Source: DATFVA01 sp963721075 (GTDB taxonomy: Bacteria > Bacteroidota > Ignavibacteria > Ignavibacteriales > Ignavibacteriaceae). From it: a stretch of 64,000 bases of DNA. The stretch spans positions 186,001-250,000 of the forward strand of contig CAVRHV010000013.1 in NCBI GenBank assembly GCA_963721075.1. The letters run 5' to 3'. Each line of letters opens with the position of its first letter. Position 1 is the first letter of the stretch. Shown one piece after another: positions 1 through 8,805 of this stretch. Below the pieces are notes generated by a model. The model made no database searches. It was not told where the DNA came from and saw only the letters and a list, made by a program, of their open reading frames with translations. A program made the position numbers and the translations under genes.

Positions 1-96
1 CAAAAGGTTTTTAATTACCGGGGGAAAGAAACTGAATCCGAACCCTCCTGGCTTATAATAATTACTCACTAACTATTCCTTTATTTTCAATCAAAA

Positions 97-1297
97 TTAT
101 TTTGAATCACTAAGAGCTGCAACACCGGGAAGAGTTTTGCCTTCCAGAAATTCAAGTGAAGCTCCGCCTCCTGTAGAGACGTGCGATACCTTATCATCCA
201 GTCCTGCCTTTGTAATAGCAGCCGCGGAATCTCCGCCTCCTATTACTGTAACGGCACCTTTTTCGGTAGCATCGGCCAGTGTCTTTGCAATAGCAAAAGT
301 ACCTTTGGCAAAATTATCCATCTCAAAAACGCCCATAGGGCCATTCCAGACGATAGTTTTCGATCTCATCAGCTCTTCAGAGAACAATTTAATTGTTTCA
401 CTGCCTATATCCAATCCCATTTTATCCGAGGGAATGTTATCTGCTTTTACAGTCTCAGAAGGAGAATCGTTCTTAAATTCAGAAGCAACGACAACATCGA
501 CAGGTAGGAGAAATTTAATTTTAGACCCTTCGGCCTTTTTGAGTACTTCTTTTGCAAGGTTAAGCTTTTCCTCCTCAAGAAGTGATTTCCCAATCTCTTT
601 ACCCTGTGCCTTGAAGAACGTAAAGGCCATTCCGCCGCCGATTATCAGGGTATCTACCTTATCAAAAAGATTCATTATTACATCTATTTTACCGGATATT
701 TTTGCCCCTCCGAGTATTGCACAATAAGGCCTTTCGGGTTTACTGAGAGCCGATCCAAGATAATCAAGTTCCTTCTGCATCAGGTATCCTGCAGCGCAGG
801 TATCAATATAGTGAGTCACTCCTTCGGTCGAAGCATTGAGCCCTGTGAGCAGTTCCGAACGCATCATTTACATAAACGTCACCGAACCCGGCTAGTTTTT
901 CTGCAAAGGCGCTGTCATTCTTTTCCTCTTCGGCATGAAATCTCAGGTTCTCGAGAAGGATCACTTCGCCGTCTTTCATACCATCAACCATTTTTTTAAC
1001 TTCATCACCTATACAATCGGGCGCAAGTTTAACTTCTTTACCCAGCAGCTCGCTTAGCTTTTCAGCAGCAGGTTTAAGGCTGAATTCCGGCTTCACCTTT
1101 CCTTTTGGTCTGCCCAGATGACTCATCAAAATCGCTTTTCCGCCGTCGTGTATGATTTTTTTAATTGTCGGAAGTGAAGCGGTAATTCTTCTATCGTCCG
1201 TCACTCTCTGGTTCTCATCCAGAGGAACGTTGAAATCAACTCTTACAAGCACACGCTTGTCTTTAAGATCTATGCTATCAATTGAAAGCTTTTTCAT
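97..1297 (-). CDS. pgk: Phosphoglycerate kinase (one frameshift)
   Basis: Transfers phosphate from 1,3-bisphosphoglycerate to ADP in cytosolic glycolysis. The N-terminal part begins MKKLSIDSIDLKDKRVLVRV and shows the substrate-binding DFNVPL, the HLGRPKG segment and LLENLRFH; the C-terminal part has GGAKISGKI, the nucleotide-site IGGGMAFTF and IVWNGPMGVFE, and ends with GGGDSAAA and STGGGASLEFLEG. All expected blocks are present once joined, at about 400 residues, the normal family length. The two halves are in different frames: an extra base at the TT pair at 836-837 (AA on the coding strand) breaks the conserved AFGTAHRAHAST motif. Removing it restores the motif exactly, so I treat this as a sequence error in an intact gene. 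It lies just downstream of gap on the same strand, a common glycolytic pairing. Confidence 0.93.
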
Positions 1298-1325
1298 AAT
1301 CTTTCCGGGTTTGAAGTCTCTTTAT

Positions 1326-1354
1326 AAAAAAAGGGGACGAAAGGAATCGTCCCC
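1326..1354 (-). terminator. Rho-independent terminator between gap and pgk
   Basis: On the minus strand an 8-bp stem (GGGGACGA with TCGTCCCC, 6-nt loop) is followed directly by a run of seven T. It lies between the gap stop and the pgk start, so pgk may be reached only by read-through or by its own promoter. Confidence 0.7.
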
Positions 1355-1363
1355 CGATCAAAT

Positions 1364-2359
1364 TTATTTTGCAACTTTTTTCATCAGATCGACAACGCGG
1401 CAGGAATAACCCCACTCGTTATCGTACCAGCCGACTGCCTTAACCATATTGCCGATAACCATTGTTGAAAGAGAATCATATATACAAGAAGCCGGATTAC
1501 CCACTATATCTGCAGATACAAGCGGATCTTCGGTATATTCTAGTACTCCCTTCATTGGACCGTCAGCAGCCTTTTTCATAGCCGCGTTAACTTCCTCAAT
1601 AGTAACTTCTTTCTTTAGTGTAGCAACGAAATCCGTAATAGATCCGTCAGGTGTCGGTACGCGAAGAGAAAAACCATCAAGCTTACCTTTCAGTTCAGGA
1701 ATTACTTTTGCTACTGTTTTAGCTGCCCCGGTAGTAGTCGGGATTATAGACACCGCAGCTGATCTTGCTCTTCTGAGGTCACTATGCGGAAGATCCAGCA
1801 GTCTCTGATCGTTTGTATATGAGTGAACTGTTGTCATCAAACCTTTTTCAATCCCGAAAGAATCGTTCAATACTTTAACCATGGGCGCCAGACAGTTTGT
1901 TGTGCACGATGCATTGGAAATAACTTTTTCATCACCTTTAATTACTTCATCATTAACACCCAGCACCACAGTTGCATCTATATCGCCTTTGGCGGGCACT
2001 GTAAGAATAACCTTTTTTGCTCCTGCATCTATATGCTTCATACAGGCTTCTTTCGTTCTGAATATTCCTGTTGCTTCAATAACAATTTCAGCACCCAGGT
2101 CCTTCCACTTAAGGTTTGCCGGATCCTTCTCTGCGGTTATCCTTATTCTATCGCCGTTCACAATAATATCATTCCCATCAACTTTTACCTCACCATTAAA
2201 CTTGCCATGCACAGAATCATATTTTAAGAGGTGTGCTAAAGTTTTTGCGTCCGTTAAATCATTTATGCCGACAAAATCAAAACCGCCCAGAGCCAGGGCA
2301 CGCCTGAATACCAATCTGCCTATTCTTCCAAAACCATTTATACCTACTTTGATTGCCAT
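1364..2359 (-). CDS. gap: Glyceraldehyde-3-phosphate dehydrogenase, type I
   Basis: Oxidises and phosphorylates glyceraldehyde 3-phosphate with NAD, in the cytosol. The N-terminal Rossmann motif is VGINGFGRIGRLVFR; the catalytic signature is SNASCTTNCLAP, with the nucleophilic Cys at about residue 151; the C-terminal part carries YDNEWGYSCRVVDL. At 331 residues it has the usual length. The start ATG is preceded by AGGAG at a good distance. It is followed by a terminator and then pgk. A separate terminated transcription unit without an open reading frame lies upstream on the same strand. Confidence 0.97.
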   Translation of the reverse strand: MAIKVGINGFGRIGRLVFRRALALGGFDFVGINDLTDAKTLAHLLKYDSVHGKFNGEVKVDGNDIIVNGDRIRITAEKDPANLKWKDLGAEIVIEATGIFRTKEACMKHIDAGAKKVILTVPAKGDIDATVVLGVNDEVIKGDEKVISNASCTTNCLAPMVKVLNDSFGIEKGLMTTVHSYTNDQRLLDLPHSDLRRARSAAVSIIPTTTGAAKTVAKVIPELKGKLDGFSLRVPTPDGSITDFVATLKKEVTIEEVNAAMKKAADGPMKGVLEYTEDPLVSADIVGNPASCIYDSLSTMVIGNMVKAVGWYDNEWGYSCRVVDLMKKVAK

Positions 2360-2490
2360 TCTGAACTCCTATTATTAAAATTTATATGGTTAATAAAATT
2401 AGTTAAAGGGCGTCTGAATTTCAATTCAGAAACCATTGAATTATAATACTTTAAAGGAATTGTGACAGGAATTAACAGGTCAGCCGTGTT

Positions 2491-2535
2491 AAAAAAATAA
2501 AACCTTCAAGCCCGCCGGAGCAGGCCCAAAGGTTT
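2491..2535 (-). terminator. Strong intrinsic terminator upstream of gap
   Basis: On the minus strand AAACCTT pairs with AAGGTTT around an inner GC-rich hairpin (GGGCCTGC/CGGGCTT), followed by TTATTTTTTT. No protein-coding frame ends here, so it closes either a small RNA or an attenuated leader of gap. Confidence 0.7.
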
Positions 2536-2680
2536 CTAGTTGAGTGGGCAGCAATCTCTTTCCCCTCCATAATGACACAGGAACTATCGGGGTAACAATC
2601 TTTCAAACTCTCTTACGGATCTGATTCCGTATATTTTCAAATTCTATAACCATTTTTCAACTTGTATGCCATTGCTGATA
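2491..2680 (-). ncRNA. Putative small RNA or attenuated leader upstream of gap
   Basis: Between the terminator of the large T9SS gene (2773-2799) and gap, the minus strand holds a stretch of about 200 nt with no plausible gene but with its own strong terminator. Local pairings are visible: CCGATAGTTCC/GGAGGGG around 2570-2610, and a GCCCA...TGGGC pairing near 2525-2555 that would compete with the terminator stem. An independent small RNA of 6S type or another class is possible, as is a gap leader. The 5' end is not determined and I do not recognise the family. Confidence 0.3.
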
Positions 2681-2772
2681 CCGGATTTTTACCCTTTTTT
2701 GATGATTATTGTACCCTTATGCTGATACAAAATGAGATGCTGTTTTTTTTTGAGCACTGTAATACGAAACAT

Positions 2773-2799
2773 AAAAAAAGCGGCACTTTATTGTGCCGC
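2773..2799 (-). terminator. Terminator of the large secreted protein gene
   Basis: GCGGCAC/GTGCCGC stem of 7 bp with a 6-nt loop, followed on the minus strand by a run of seven T. It lies about 30 bp after the stop of the preceding minus-strand gene. Confidence 0.85.
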
Positions 2800-2830
2800 C
2801 TTATTAAAGAAAGGATAATTAATAATTCTT

Positions 2831-5800
2831 TTATTTCATCAGGATCATTTTTTTCTCTGCGCTGAAGTTGCCGGCAGAGATGCGGTATATATATATACCG
2901 GTGGCAACGGACTGACCATTATTGTTAAGGCCGTTCCATTTTATTTCATACGATCCCGCTTCCCTCTCGCCATTAATAAGTGTTTTCACTTCTTTACCGA
3001 GTATATCATATACAACTAGTTTTACATCCGACTTCTTCGGGAGAGCAAAATTAATTGCAGTTGATGGGTTGAAAGGATTAGGATAATTCTGCGATAGATT
3101 GAATGAAGCAGGCATTTCTATCGATACAGAAACTTCATTTGAATAATTTGCCGATCCATCGAGATCAACCTGTTTTAGTCTATAAGTATACTTCCCTTCC
3201 TTCAGATCCTGATCTTTGTAAGTATATGTTTTTTGTTCGGAAGTTGTACCATCGCCTTTTATAAAAGCTACTGCCCGGTAATCTGCATTACCGGATTTCC
3301 TTTCTATCTCGAAGCCTTTATTATTAAGCTGTGTTGAGGCAGTCCACTGAAGATTAACCGAACGTCCTTCAGCCGAAGCTGTAAAGGAGGCGAGTTCAAC
3401 CGGCACAGCATTAAGTCCGCCAGAATAGCATACCACAGAACCGTTCTTAGTTCCAACGAGCAGTTCGTAACTAGCATTGCCGTCGATTGACGGAAGAACG
3501 TTTACTGAATTTATTCTATCGCCACCAAATGTATGACTAAAGAATAGCTGACTGCCGTCGCCGCTTATACAATAGAAAGTTCCATTCTGATCGCCGGTAA
3601 CTACATCATCAATTCCATCGTTATTGAGATCTGGAACAGCGGCAACACCGTACTGGTAGTTCATCGGGTATACCCAGAGCTGCTGTCCCGTTGCTCCGCT
3701 CAGGCAAAGAACACCGCCCGAGAATGCCGCTATGAGTATATCATCCGTACCATCTCCATTTACATCTTTTATCCTGGCGATCTGAATCATACCTGTAAAT
3801 CCGTAATTATACTGCCATACCTGTGTGCCCGTTTCCCCGTCTATTCTATACACACTGCCGAAATATTGAGAAGCAACCACATCCGATGTTTCGCCGGGTA
3901 TCGGCAGTTCAACAAGTTCTTTTGGTTCGTAACCGGTTACAGGGAATGTCCATTCGGGCTGTCCCGTTGCGCCGTTAAGACAGATCACATCAAGATCTGT
4001 TGTTCCATTATTCCCTACATCTATCACTGCATCGGGGACTCCGTCACCTGTAACATCATCCACAGAGATAACTGTTTTGCCGAACGAAAGGAACGGTCCC
4101 GGATAGTAATACTGCCAGATTATATTTCCGTTAACACCATTAAAGAGGTAGGCGGTATGGTAACCCGTGCCCTGGTCGTTGCCGTCTGCAATTGCGAGAA
4201 TGTCGGGTACACCGTCTCCATTGAAATCACGCTGTCCGTCCACTGCTTCAAAATCACCAAGACTGTAGTTAATATCGTCGCCGAATCCCCAGATAATATG
4301 ACCGTTCATTCCATCAATAGCATAAACGTGTTCATTTCCGCCGCCTGTGCCGATCACAACGTCATTTTTGCCGTCGCCGTTAAGATCGCTTACTATAGCA
4401 AGAGCATCCTGTACGCCGTAGTCATTCGACTGTCCTATCGAACCGGCATTCGAATTATTAAAGAAAGTATTGAGAGTCCAAAGTGTATCGTTATTTCCTC
4501 CTGCAGCACCATCAAGAGCCATGAGGAAATAATTATCTGTTGCGATGATTACATCACTGATACCGTCGCCGTTGATATCATTGATGGGCTTCAAGCCTTC
4601 AACGCGGTATTCCTGATATGTTGTTCTGGGATTATCAGGAACCTGGTACGACCAGAATTGATATCCAACTCCGTAACTGCCTGCCACACCGGTACCTGAA
4701 ACAGTAACTGTTACAAGAGGATTTGTTACATCATTCGACTGAATAAAAAGTGTATCTTCAAAACCGCCTGTCTGCGATGGAGTGAATCTAAGACGGATAA
4801 CAGCAGTATCCGTCGGCTGCACCTGGAAGGGAATGCTCTCACTTTCAAATGAAAATTCAGGAAGATTAAAGTGCATGTCGGAGATTTCAAGCTGTGCATC
4901 ACCGGTATTGTATATATTAAAATACCAGTAACCGTTCCCGTCGCCGTTAACCCATATGCTGCCAAAATCATGATTATCCGCGCTTAAGACAATGGATGGG
5001 CCGCTGACTACACCCTGACCCGACAGATCCACGTCGAAAGAGGGCGTAACAATATCATTACTTTCAATTGTCATTGTGCCTGTATACATCTGAAAAGCCG
5101 ACGGATGAAAATCAACCTGCACGTTATGATTTGCTCCGGGAGCGACTGTAAACGGATATGATCCTGCCGGAGAGCTGAACACAGAATTATCATAAGATAT
5201 ATTAGTTACTTCAAGATCGGCAGTGCCGATATTAGAAACCGATACCGTTGTATGCGAGGTATCGCCTACTGTAGTCTGTGGAAAAATGAGTGAAGTCGGA
5301 GAAACGGAAATATGAGGTGATCCGCCGCCGCTAAGATCATATTTAAAAAGCTGTCTGCCTGATGAAGAACCTACAGGTTCAGCCATTAGCCAGAAATAAG
5401 ACCCGTCCCATGCAAGTCCGCGAGGATTCTGTCTCGTACCGGGAACCTCAGGAACATGCCAGGAAAAGAGAGTATCTTTTGTTGCAAGGCTTACAGCATA
5501 AATGTTTTCGGGATCGCCCTCAAATCCGTCCATTACATAGAAAAGTGTATCACCCTTTACGGTAATTCCAGTAGGCTGTGTTCCAAAAACCTGAATAGTA
5601 TCAACAATCTGTTTAGCTGCCACATCAACTTTATATAATGCTGCAAGATTATTAGGGTAGTATACGGAGATCCATAAACCCGTACCATCCCAGGCTGCTC
5701 CGCCCAGATACCAGGAACCGCCGATCGACTGAATAGGAATAGAATCAAGCACAGTACCAGCAGGCGAAACCTTAAACAGATCACATCGTGCAGTTTTTCT

Positions 5801-6091
5801 TTCTACGTACCAAAAATCGGTACCATCGTACGCAAGTCCCTGCGATGGATGAATACCAGGATAGTTAATATTGATTGTAGTAAGATAATTACCTGATGCA
5901 TCAACTGATTTCAGAACACCGCTTCCGGTTGCAGACGACTCAGATGATATCCAGTAGCTGCTGCCATCATAAACAAGACCGTAACCGTTGTTAAAGAAAG
6001 TTTCAGAAGGCAGGTTAACTGTTTGAACCAGAGATTGTGAAAAACCAGTTGTGCTGAGCAAAAGAAACAAAATGAAGTAAAGCTTTTTCAT
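2831..6091 (-). CDS. Large secreted FG-GAP/choice-of-anchor protein with T9SS sorting domain
   Basis: A protein of about 1086 residues. It has an N-terminal signal peptide (MKKLYFILFLLLSTTGFSQS), a beta-propeller-like region, two Ig-like choice-of-anchor D (ASH) domains around residues 265-470 (PTSLIFPQTTVGD..., DFGSIWVNGDGNG), and then a series of FG-GAP/integrin-alpha-like repeats with Ca-binding DxNxDGxxD motifs (DINGDGISDV, DLNGDGKNDV, DFNGDGVPDI, DLNNDGIDDV). The C-terminus is the Por-secretion sorting domain NLSQNYPNPFNPST...YDILGKEV...GIYIYRI. By family knowledge such proteins cross the outer membrane by the type IX system and are surface-attached or released. The second of two close ATGs is chosen because GGGAG sits at correct spacing. 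The target or ligand is unknown. Confidence 0.88.
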   Translation of the reverse strand: MKKLYFILFLLLSTTGFSQSLVQTVNLPSETFFNNGYGLVYDGSSYWISSESSATGSGVLKSVDASGNYLTTININYPGIHPSQGLAYDGTDFWYVERKTARCDLFKVSPAGTVLDSIPIQSIGGSWYLGGAAWDGTGLWISVYYPNNLAALYKVDVAAKQIVDTIQVFGTQPTGITVKGDTLFYVMDGFEGDPENIYAVSLATKDTLFSWHVPEVPGTRQNPRGLAWDGSYFWLMAEPVGSSSGRQLFKYDLSGGGSPHISVSPTSLIFPQTTVGDTSHTTVSVSNIGTADLEVTNISYDNSVFSSPAGSYPFTVAPGANHNVQVDFHPSAFQMYTGTMTIESNDIVTPSFDVDLSGQGVVSGPSIVLSADNHDFGSIWVNGDGNGYWYFNIYNTGDAQLEISDMHFNLPEFSFESESIPFQVQPTDTAVIRLRFTPSQTGGFEDTLFIQSNDVTNPLVTVTVSGTGVAGSYGVGYQFWSYQVPDNPRTTYQEYRVEGLKPINDINGDGISDVIIATDNYFLMALDGAAGGNNDTLWTLNTFFNNSNAGSIGQSNDYGVQDALAIVSDLNGDGKNDVVIGTGGGNEHVYAIDGMNGHIIWGFGDDINYSLGDFEAVDGQRDFNGDGVPDILAIADGNDQGTGYHTAYLFNGVNGNIIWQYYYPGPFLSFGKTVISVDDVTGDGVPDAVIDVGNNGTTDLDVICLNGATGQPEWTFPVTGYEPKELVELPIPGETSDVVASQYFGSVYRIDGETGTQVWQYNYGFTGMIQIARIKDVNGDGTDDILIAAFSGGVLCLSGATGQQLWVYPMNYQYGVAAVPDLNNDGIDDVVTGDQNGTFYCISGDGSQLFFSHTFGGDRINSVNVLPSIDGNASYELLVGTKNGSVVCYSGGLNAVPVELASFTASAEGRSVNLQWTASTQLNNKGFEIERKSGNADYRAVAFIKGDGTTSEQKTYTYKDQDLKEGKYTYRLKQVDLDGSANYSNEVSVSIEMPASFNLSQNYPNPFNPSTAINFALPKKSDVKLVVYDILGKEVKTLINGEREAGSYEIKWNGLNNNGQSVATGIYIYRISAGNFSAEKKMILMK

Positions 6092-6155
6092 TTGCATCTC
6101 CCTTAAAAAATTTGTGGAAAGAAAGAGTGAATTAAATTTTTATCTTATAATAATT

Positions 6156-6563
6156 TTAATTCCTCGGATGATCCGCGAACCATGCTTTAATGTAGCCGGC
6201 TATTTCGGTTGTTGCAGCACCGGGAGTAAAAAGTTCACCTACTCCCATCTTTCGCAGTGCTTTTATATCCTCTTCAGGAATAATACCGCCCCCGGTCAGA
6301 AGAACATCATCAATTCCTTTTTCTTCCATAAGTTTCTTTATCCTGGGAAATATTGTCATATGTGCGCCGGATAAAATACTTATTCCAATTACGTCAACAT
6401 CTTCCTGCACCGCAGCTTCAACTATCATTTCGGGTGTCTGCCTAAGTCCGGTATATATTACTTCCATTCCTGCATCGCGGAGAGCTGCTGCAATAACTTT
6501 AGCCCCGCGGTCATGTCCGTCAAGTCCGGCTTTTGCTACCAGTACTCTTATTTTTTTATCCAT
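6156..6563 (-). CDS. Stand-alone cobalamin (B12)-binding domain protein, methylmalonyl-CoA mutase C-terminal type
   Basis: A protein of about 135 residues consisting only of the B12-binding Rossmann-like domain. It carries the diagnostic DxHxxG (GLDGHDRG) with the cobalt-ligating His, the GISILSGAH segment, and LLTGGGIIPEED that contacts the nucleotide tail. This matches the small subunit or C-terminal domain of acyl-CoA mutases such as methylmalonyl-CoA mutase. No large catalytic subunit is next to it, so the partner must be elsewhere. The ATG at 6563 is preferred to a TTG three codons earlier because AAAGG is then spaced normally. It follows the HIT gene with nearly no gap, suggesting cotranscription. 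Confidence 0.88.
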   Translation of the reverse strand: MDKKIRVLVAKAGLDGHDRGAKVIAAALRDAGMEVIYTGLRQTPEMIVEAAVQEDVDVIGISILSGAHMTIFPRIKKLMEEKGIDDVLLTGGGIIPEEDIKALRKMGVGELFTPGAATTEIAGYIKAWFADHPRN

Positions 6564-6568
6564 TTTTT

Positions 6569-6991
6569 TCAACCTTTGTTTGTTACAGCATTACGAATTA
6601 TTTCAGCGAATTCTTTCATTGAACCATCGGCATATGCCTTAAATCTTGGTCTGTAATTAAAATCGCTGCTGAATCTCGGTATAATATGAAAATGAAAATG
6701 GAAGACGGTCTGCCCGGCGGCAGCTCCGTTATTTATTATCACGTTGAAACCGTCGGCTTCAAGGCTTTGCTGAATTGTTCCCGACATCAGCTGAGTAACC
6801 CTGGTAAGTTCTGAAAGATAGTTTTCCGGAAGTTCCAAAAAATTGTTGAAATGCTTCTTCGGGATAACAAGTGTGTGCCCATAGTTTACCGGCCGGATAT
6901 CAAGAATTGCCATTACAAGCTCATTCTCATATAATATTTCGGCTTCCCCCTTACGACTGATAATATCACAAAATATACAATCCATACTCAA
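6569..6991 (-). CDS. HIT family nucleotide-binding hydrolase
   Basis: A 140-residue histidine triad protein. The N-terminal CIFCDI and the C-terminal catalytic triad HFHFHIIPRF (H-x-H-x-H-x-x) are present, together with LDIRPVNYGHTLVIPKKH. The family hydrolyses nucleoside phosphoramidates or dinucleoside polyphosphates in the cytosol; the exact substrate cannot be read from sequence. Its stop overlaps the start region of the B12-binding protein, so the two probably form one transcript. Confidence 0.93.
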   Translation of the reverse strand: MSMDCIFCDIISRKGEAEILYENELVMAILDIRPVNYGHTLVIPKKHFNNFLELPENYLSELTRVTQLMSGTIQQSLEADGFNVIINNGAAAGQTVFHFHFHIIPRFSSDFNYRPRFKAYADGSMKEFAEIIRNAVTNKG

Positions 6992-7052
6992 AAATAATCT
7001 TAATTTTTTTGTAAGGCAAAAGCGAAGCTTCCCTTTGCCTTAAAAAGTCATA

Positions 7053-8012
7053 TTAATCAGCGAGATATTCATTTCTTCTGCCGAATACGCCGTACAATCC
7101 CCCGCTGTGAAGAAAGAGGATATTTGCTTTTTTATTTTCCATTAAGAAATTCTGATGATAAGCAAAGAAGGCTTTGCCTGTGTATGCAGGATCAAGAAGT
7201 ATTCCCGTTTCCCGGAAGAACTTTCTGACCAGGTTAAGCTTACTATGGTTTATCTTCTTATATCCTTCTTCGGAATAGCCGTCAAGGATAACCAGGTTAT
7301 CCGGATTAACCTCATAACCTAATTTATAATCTATCACAGCTCCCTGCGCCAGCTGCAATATCTTTTTCCTGATATCTTTTTCCCGGTAAAGAACGTTCAC
7401 TGCATAAACTTTTGTATTTAAGTTATGCTGAGCTAATCCTGCCAGCATTCCCGCTGCTGTTCCGCCCGTACCGGCTGCAGTGAGAACACCATCCACTTTA
7501 TTCTGCCCGATCTGACCTAACAGCTCTTCAACAAAGGAAATATATCCCCAGATCCCGAGGGTAGTGGATCCGCCTTCAGGAATTACATAAACATTATGCC
7601 CCTTCCGGTATAAAATTTCACTTTCCTCCTGCATAATTTCATTTACAAAACCATAGTTCTTTTTATTCATAAAGAATATCTCAGCCCCGATGAGCTTATC
7701 GAAAAAGAGATTGCCGTCGGCATTCGGTTTATCCTTTCCCCACAGAAATAGTCTGCTCTTAATCCCGAGTTTTGCGGCAGCAATTGCGGCAGCCCTTGCG
7801 TGGTTCGACTGGTCACCGCCACAAGTAAAAATATATTCAGCCTTTTCTTTCTCAGCCTGAGCCAGGAGGTATTCAAGCTTCCTGACCTTGTTGCCTGATA
7901 ATTCAGAGCCCGTAAAATCATCCCTTTTTATCAGGAACTTTTTATTCTCAAACCTGATCTCCTGAACCGGAGTAGGCAGATTCGCAAGCCGGACTTTCTT
8001 CGGTTCTTTCAT
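7053..8012 (-). CDS. PLP-dependent D-cysteine desulfhydrase / ACC deaminase family protein
   Basis: A fold type II PLP enzyme of 319 residues. The Schiff-base Lys lies in SGNKVRKLEYLL (about residue 42), followed by TCGGDQSNHARA and the phosphate-binding glycine loop TAAGTGGTAAG; PEGGSTTLGIWGYI is typical of the D-cysteine desulfhydrase/1-aminocyclopropane-1-carboxylate deaminase family. It likely releases ammonia, with or without sulfide, from a small amino acid. The start overlaps the end of kdsB by 4 bp, so the two are probably co-translated although the functions are not obviously linked. Confidence 0.88.
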   Translation of the reverse strand: MKEPKKVRLANLPTPVQEIRFENKKFLIKRDDFTGSELSGNKVRKLEYLLAQAEKEKAEYIFTCGGDQSNHARAAAIAAAKLGIKSRLFLWGKDKPNADGNLFFDKLIGAEIFFMNKKNYGFVNEIMQEESEILYRKGHNVYVIPEGGSTTLGIWGYISFVEELLGQIGQNKVDGVLTAAGTGGTAAGMLAGLAQHNLNTKVYAVNVLYREKDIRKKILQLAQGAVIDYKLGYEVNPDNLVILDGYSEEGYKKINHSKLNLVRKFFRETGILLDPAYTGKAFFAYHQNFLMENKKANILFLHSGGLYGVFGRRNEYLAD

Positions 8013-8770
8013 TCTTTTTCTTTTTGAAGTCGTGAATAAAACAGACGTGCACGTTCCAGATCCTCCGGTGTATCAACAGCGAGGTTTTCATAATTCGTAA
8101 CAACCACTTTAATTTTGAACCCGTTTTCAAGCATTCTCAGCTGTTCAAGTTTTTCTATCTGTTCAAGATCAGTAGGCGCAAGGCTGGAAAATTTAAGCAG
8201 GTAATCTCTTCTGTACACATACAGCCCTATATGTTTGTAAACATCAGCTTTGGTTATATGGTCGTACATTGTTTTGGCATCCCTTACATAAGGTATCGGC
8301 GACCTGGAAAAATACAATGCAAAGTTATTATAATCGAATACGACTTTTGTAACCGCAGGAGATTTTAGTTCCTCAACTGTATCAATTCTTTTTGCAAGAG
8401 TTGATACATTAACCGAATGATCAAATAAAAGGGGTTCAATCGCCTGGTCGATCATTATTCCCTGTATAAAAGGTTCATCTCCCTGAATATTAACAATGAT
8501 TTCCGCATCGGAGAGCTCTTTAGCAACATATGCTATCCTGTCTGAACCTGTGGCTATATCTTTTGGAGTTACAAAAACCTTTGCACCGAAATTCCTGCAA
8601 ATCCCGGCAACTCTTTCATCGTCAGTTGCAATGATCACTTCATTTAACAGACGCGAAGTTTTTGAGCTTTCATAAGTATGCTGAATCATCGGCTTGCCGC
8701 CTATATCGGCCAGCGGCTTCCCCATAAGCCTGCTTGAAGCAAAACGTGCAGGAATTATTCCAACTATCAT
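8009..8770 (-). CDS. kdsB: 3-deoxy-manno-octulosonate cytidylyltransferase
   Basis: Activates Kdo with CTP to CMP-Kdo for lipopolysaccharide inner core synthesis in the cytosol. The N-terminus has the nucleotidyltransferase signature IIPARFASSRLMGKPLADIGGKPMI, followed by ATDDERV, TGSDRIAYV, NIQGDEPFI and RSPIPYVRD, all diagnostic for KdsB. The C-terminal KIEKLEQLRMLENGFKIKV-type block is also there (seen as LEQIEKLEQLRMLENG). At 253 residues it has the usual length. It indicates a Gram-negative envelope with Kdo-containing lipopolysaccharide. Confidence 0.96.
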   Translation of the reverse strand: MIVGIIPARFASSRLMGKPLADIGGKPMIQHTYESSKTSRLLNEVIIATDDERVAGICRNFGAKVFVTPKDIATGSDRIAYVAKELSDAEIIVNIQGDEPFIQGIMIDQAIEPLLFDHSVNVSTLAKRIDTVEELKSPAVTKVVFDYNNFALYFSRSPIPYVRDAKTMYDHITKADVYKHIGLYVYRRDYLLKFSSLAPTDLEQIEKLEQLRMLENGFKIKVVVTNYENLAVDTPEDLERARLFYSRLQKEKE

Positions 8771-8805
8771 CTCAGCTCTCTAAATTCACAGTGTACGCAG
8801 TATTT

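Noticed and set aside
2662..2865. 67-codon plus-strand frame in the spacer upstream of gap
   Set aside because: It runs through a terminator hairpin and into the antisense of the secreted protein gene; no start signal.
3866..4699. 277-codon open frame on the plus strand within the large secreted gene
   Set aside because: No start signal or recognisable domain, and it is antisense to the well-supported FG-GAP region with repeated Asp/Gly codons.
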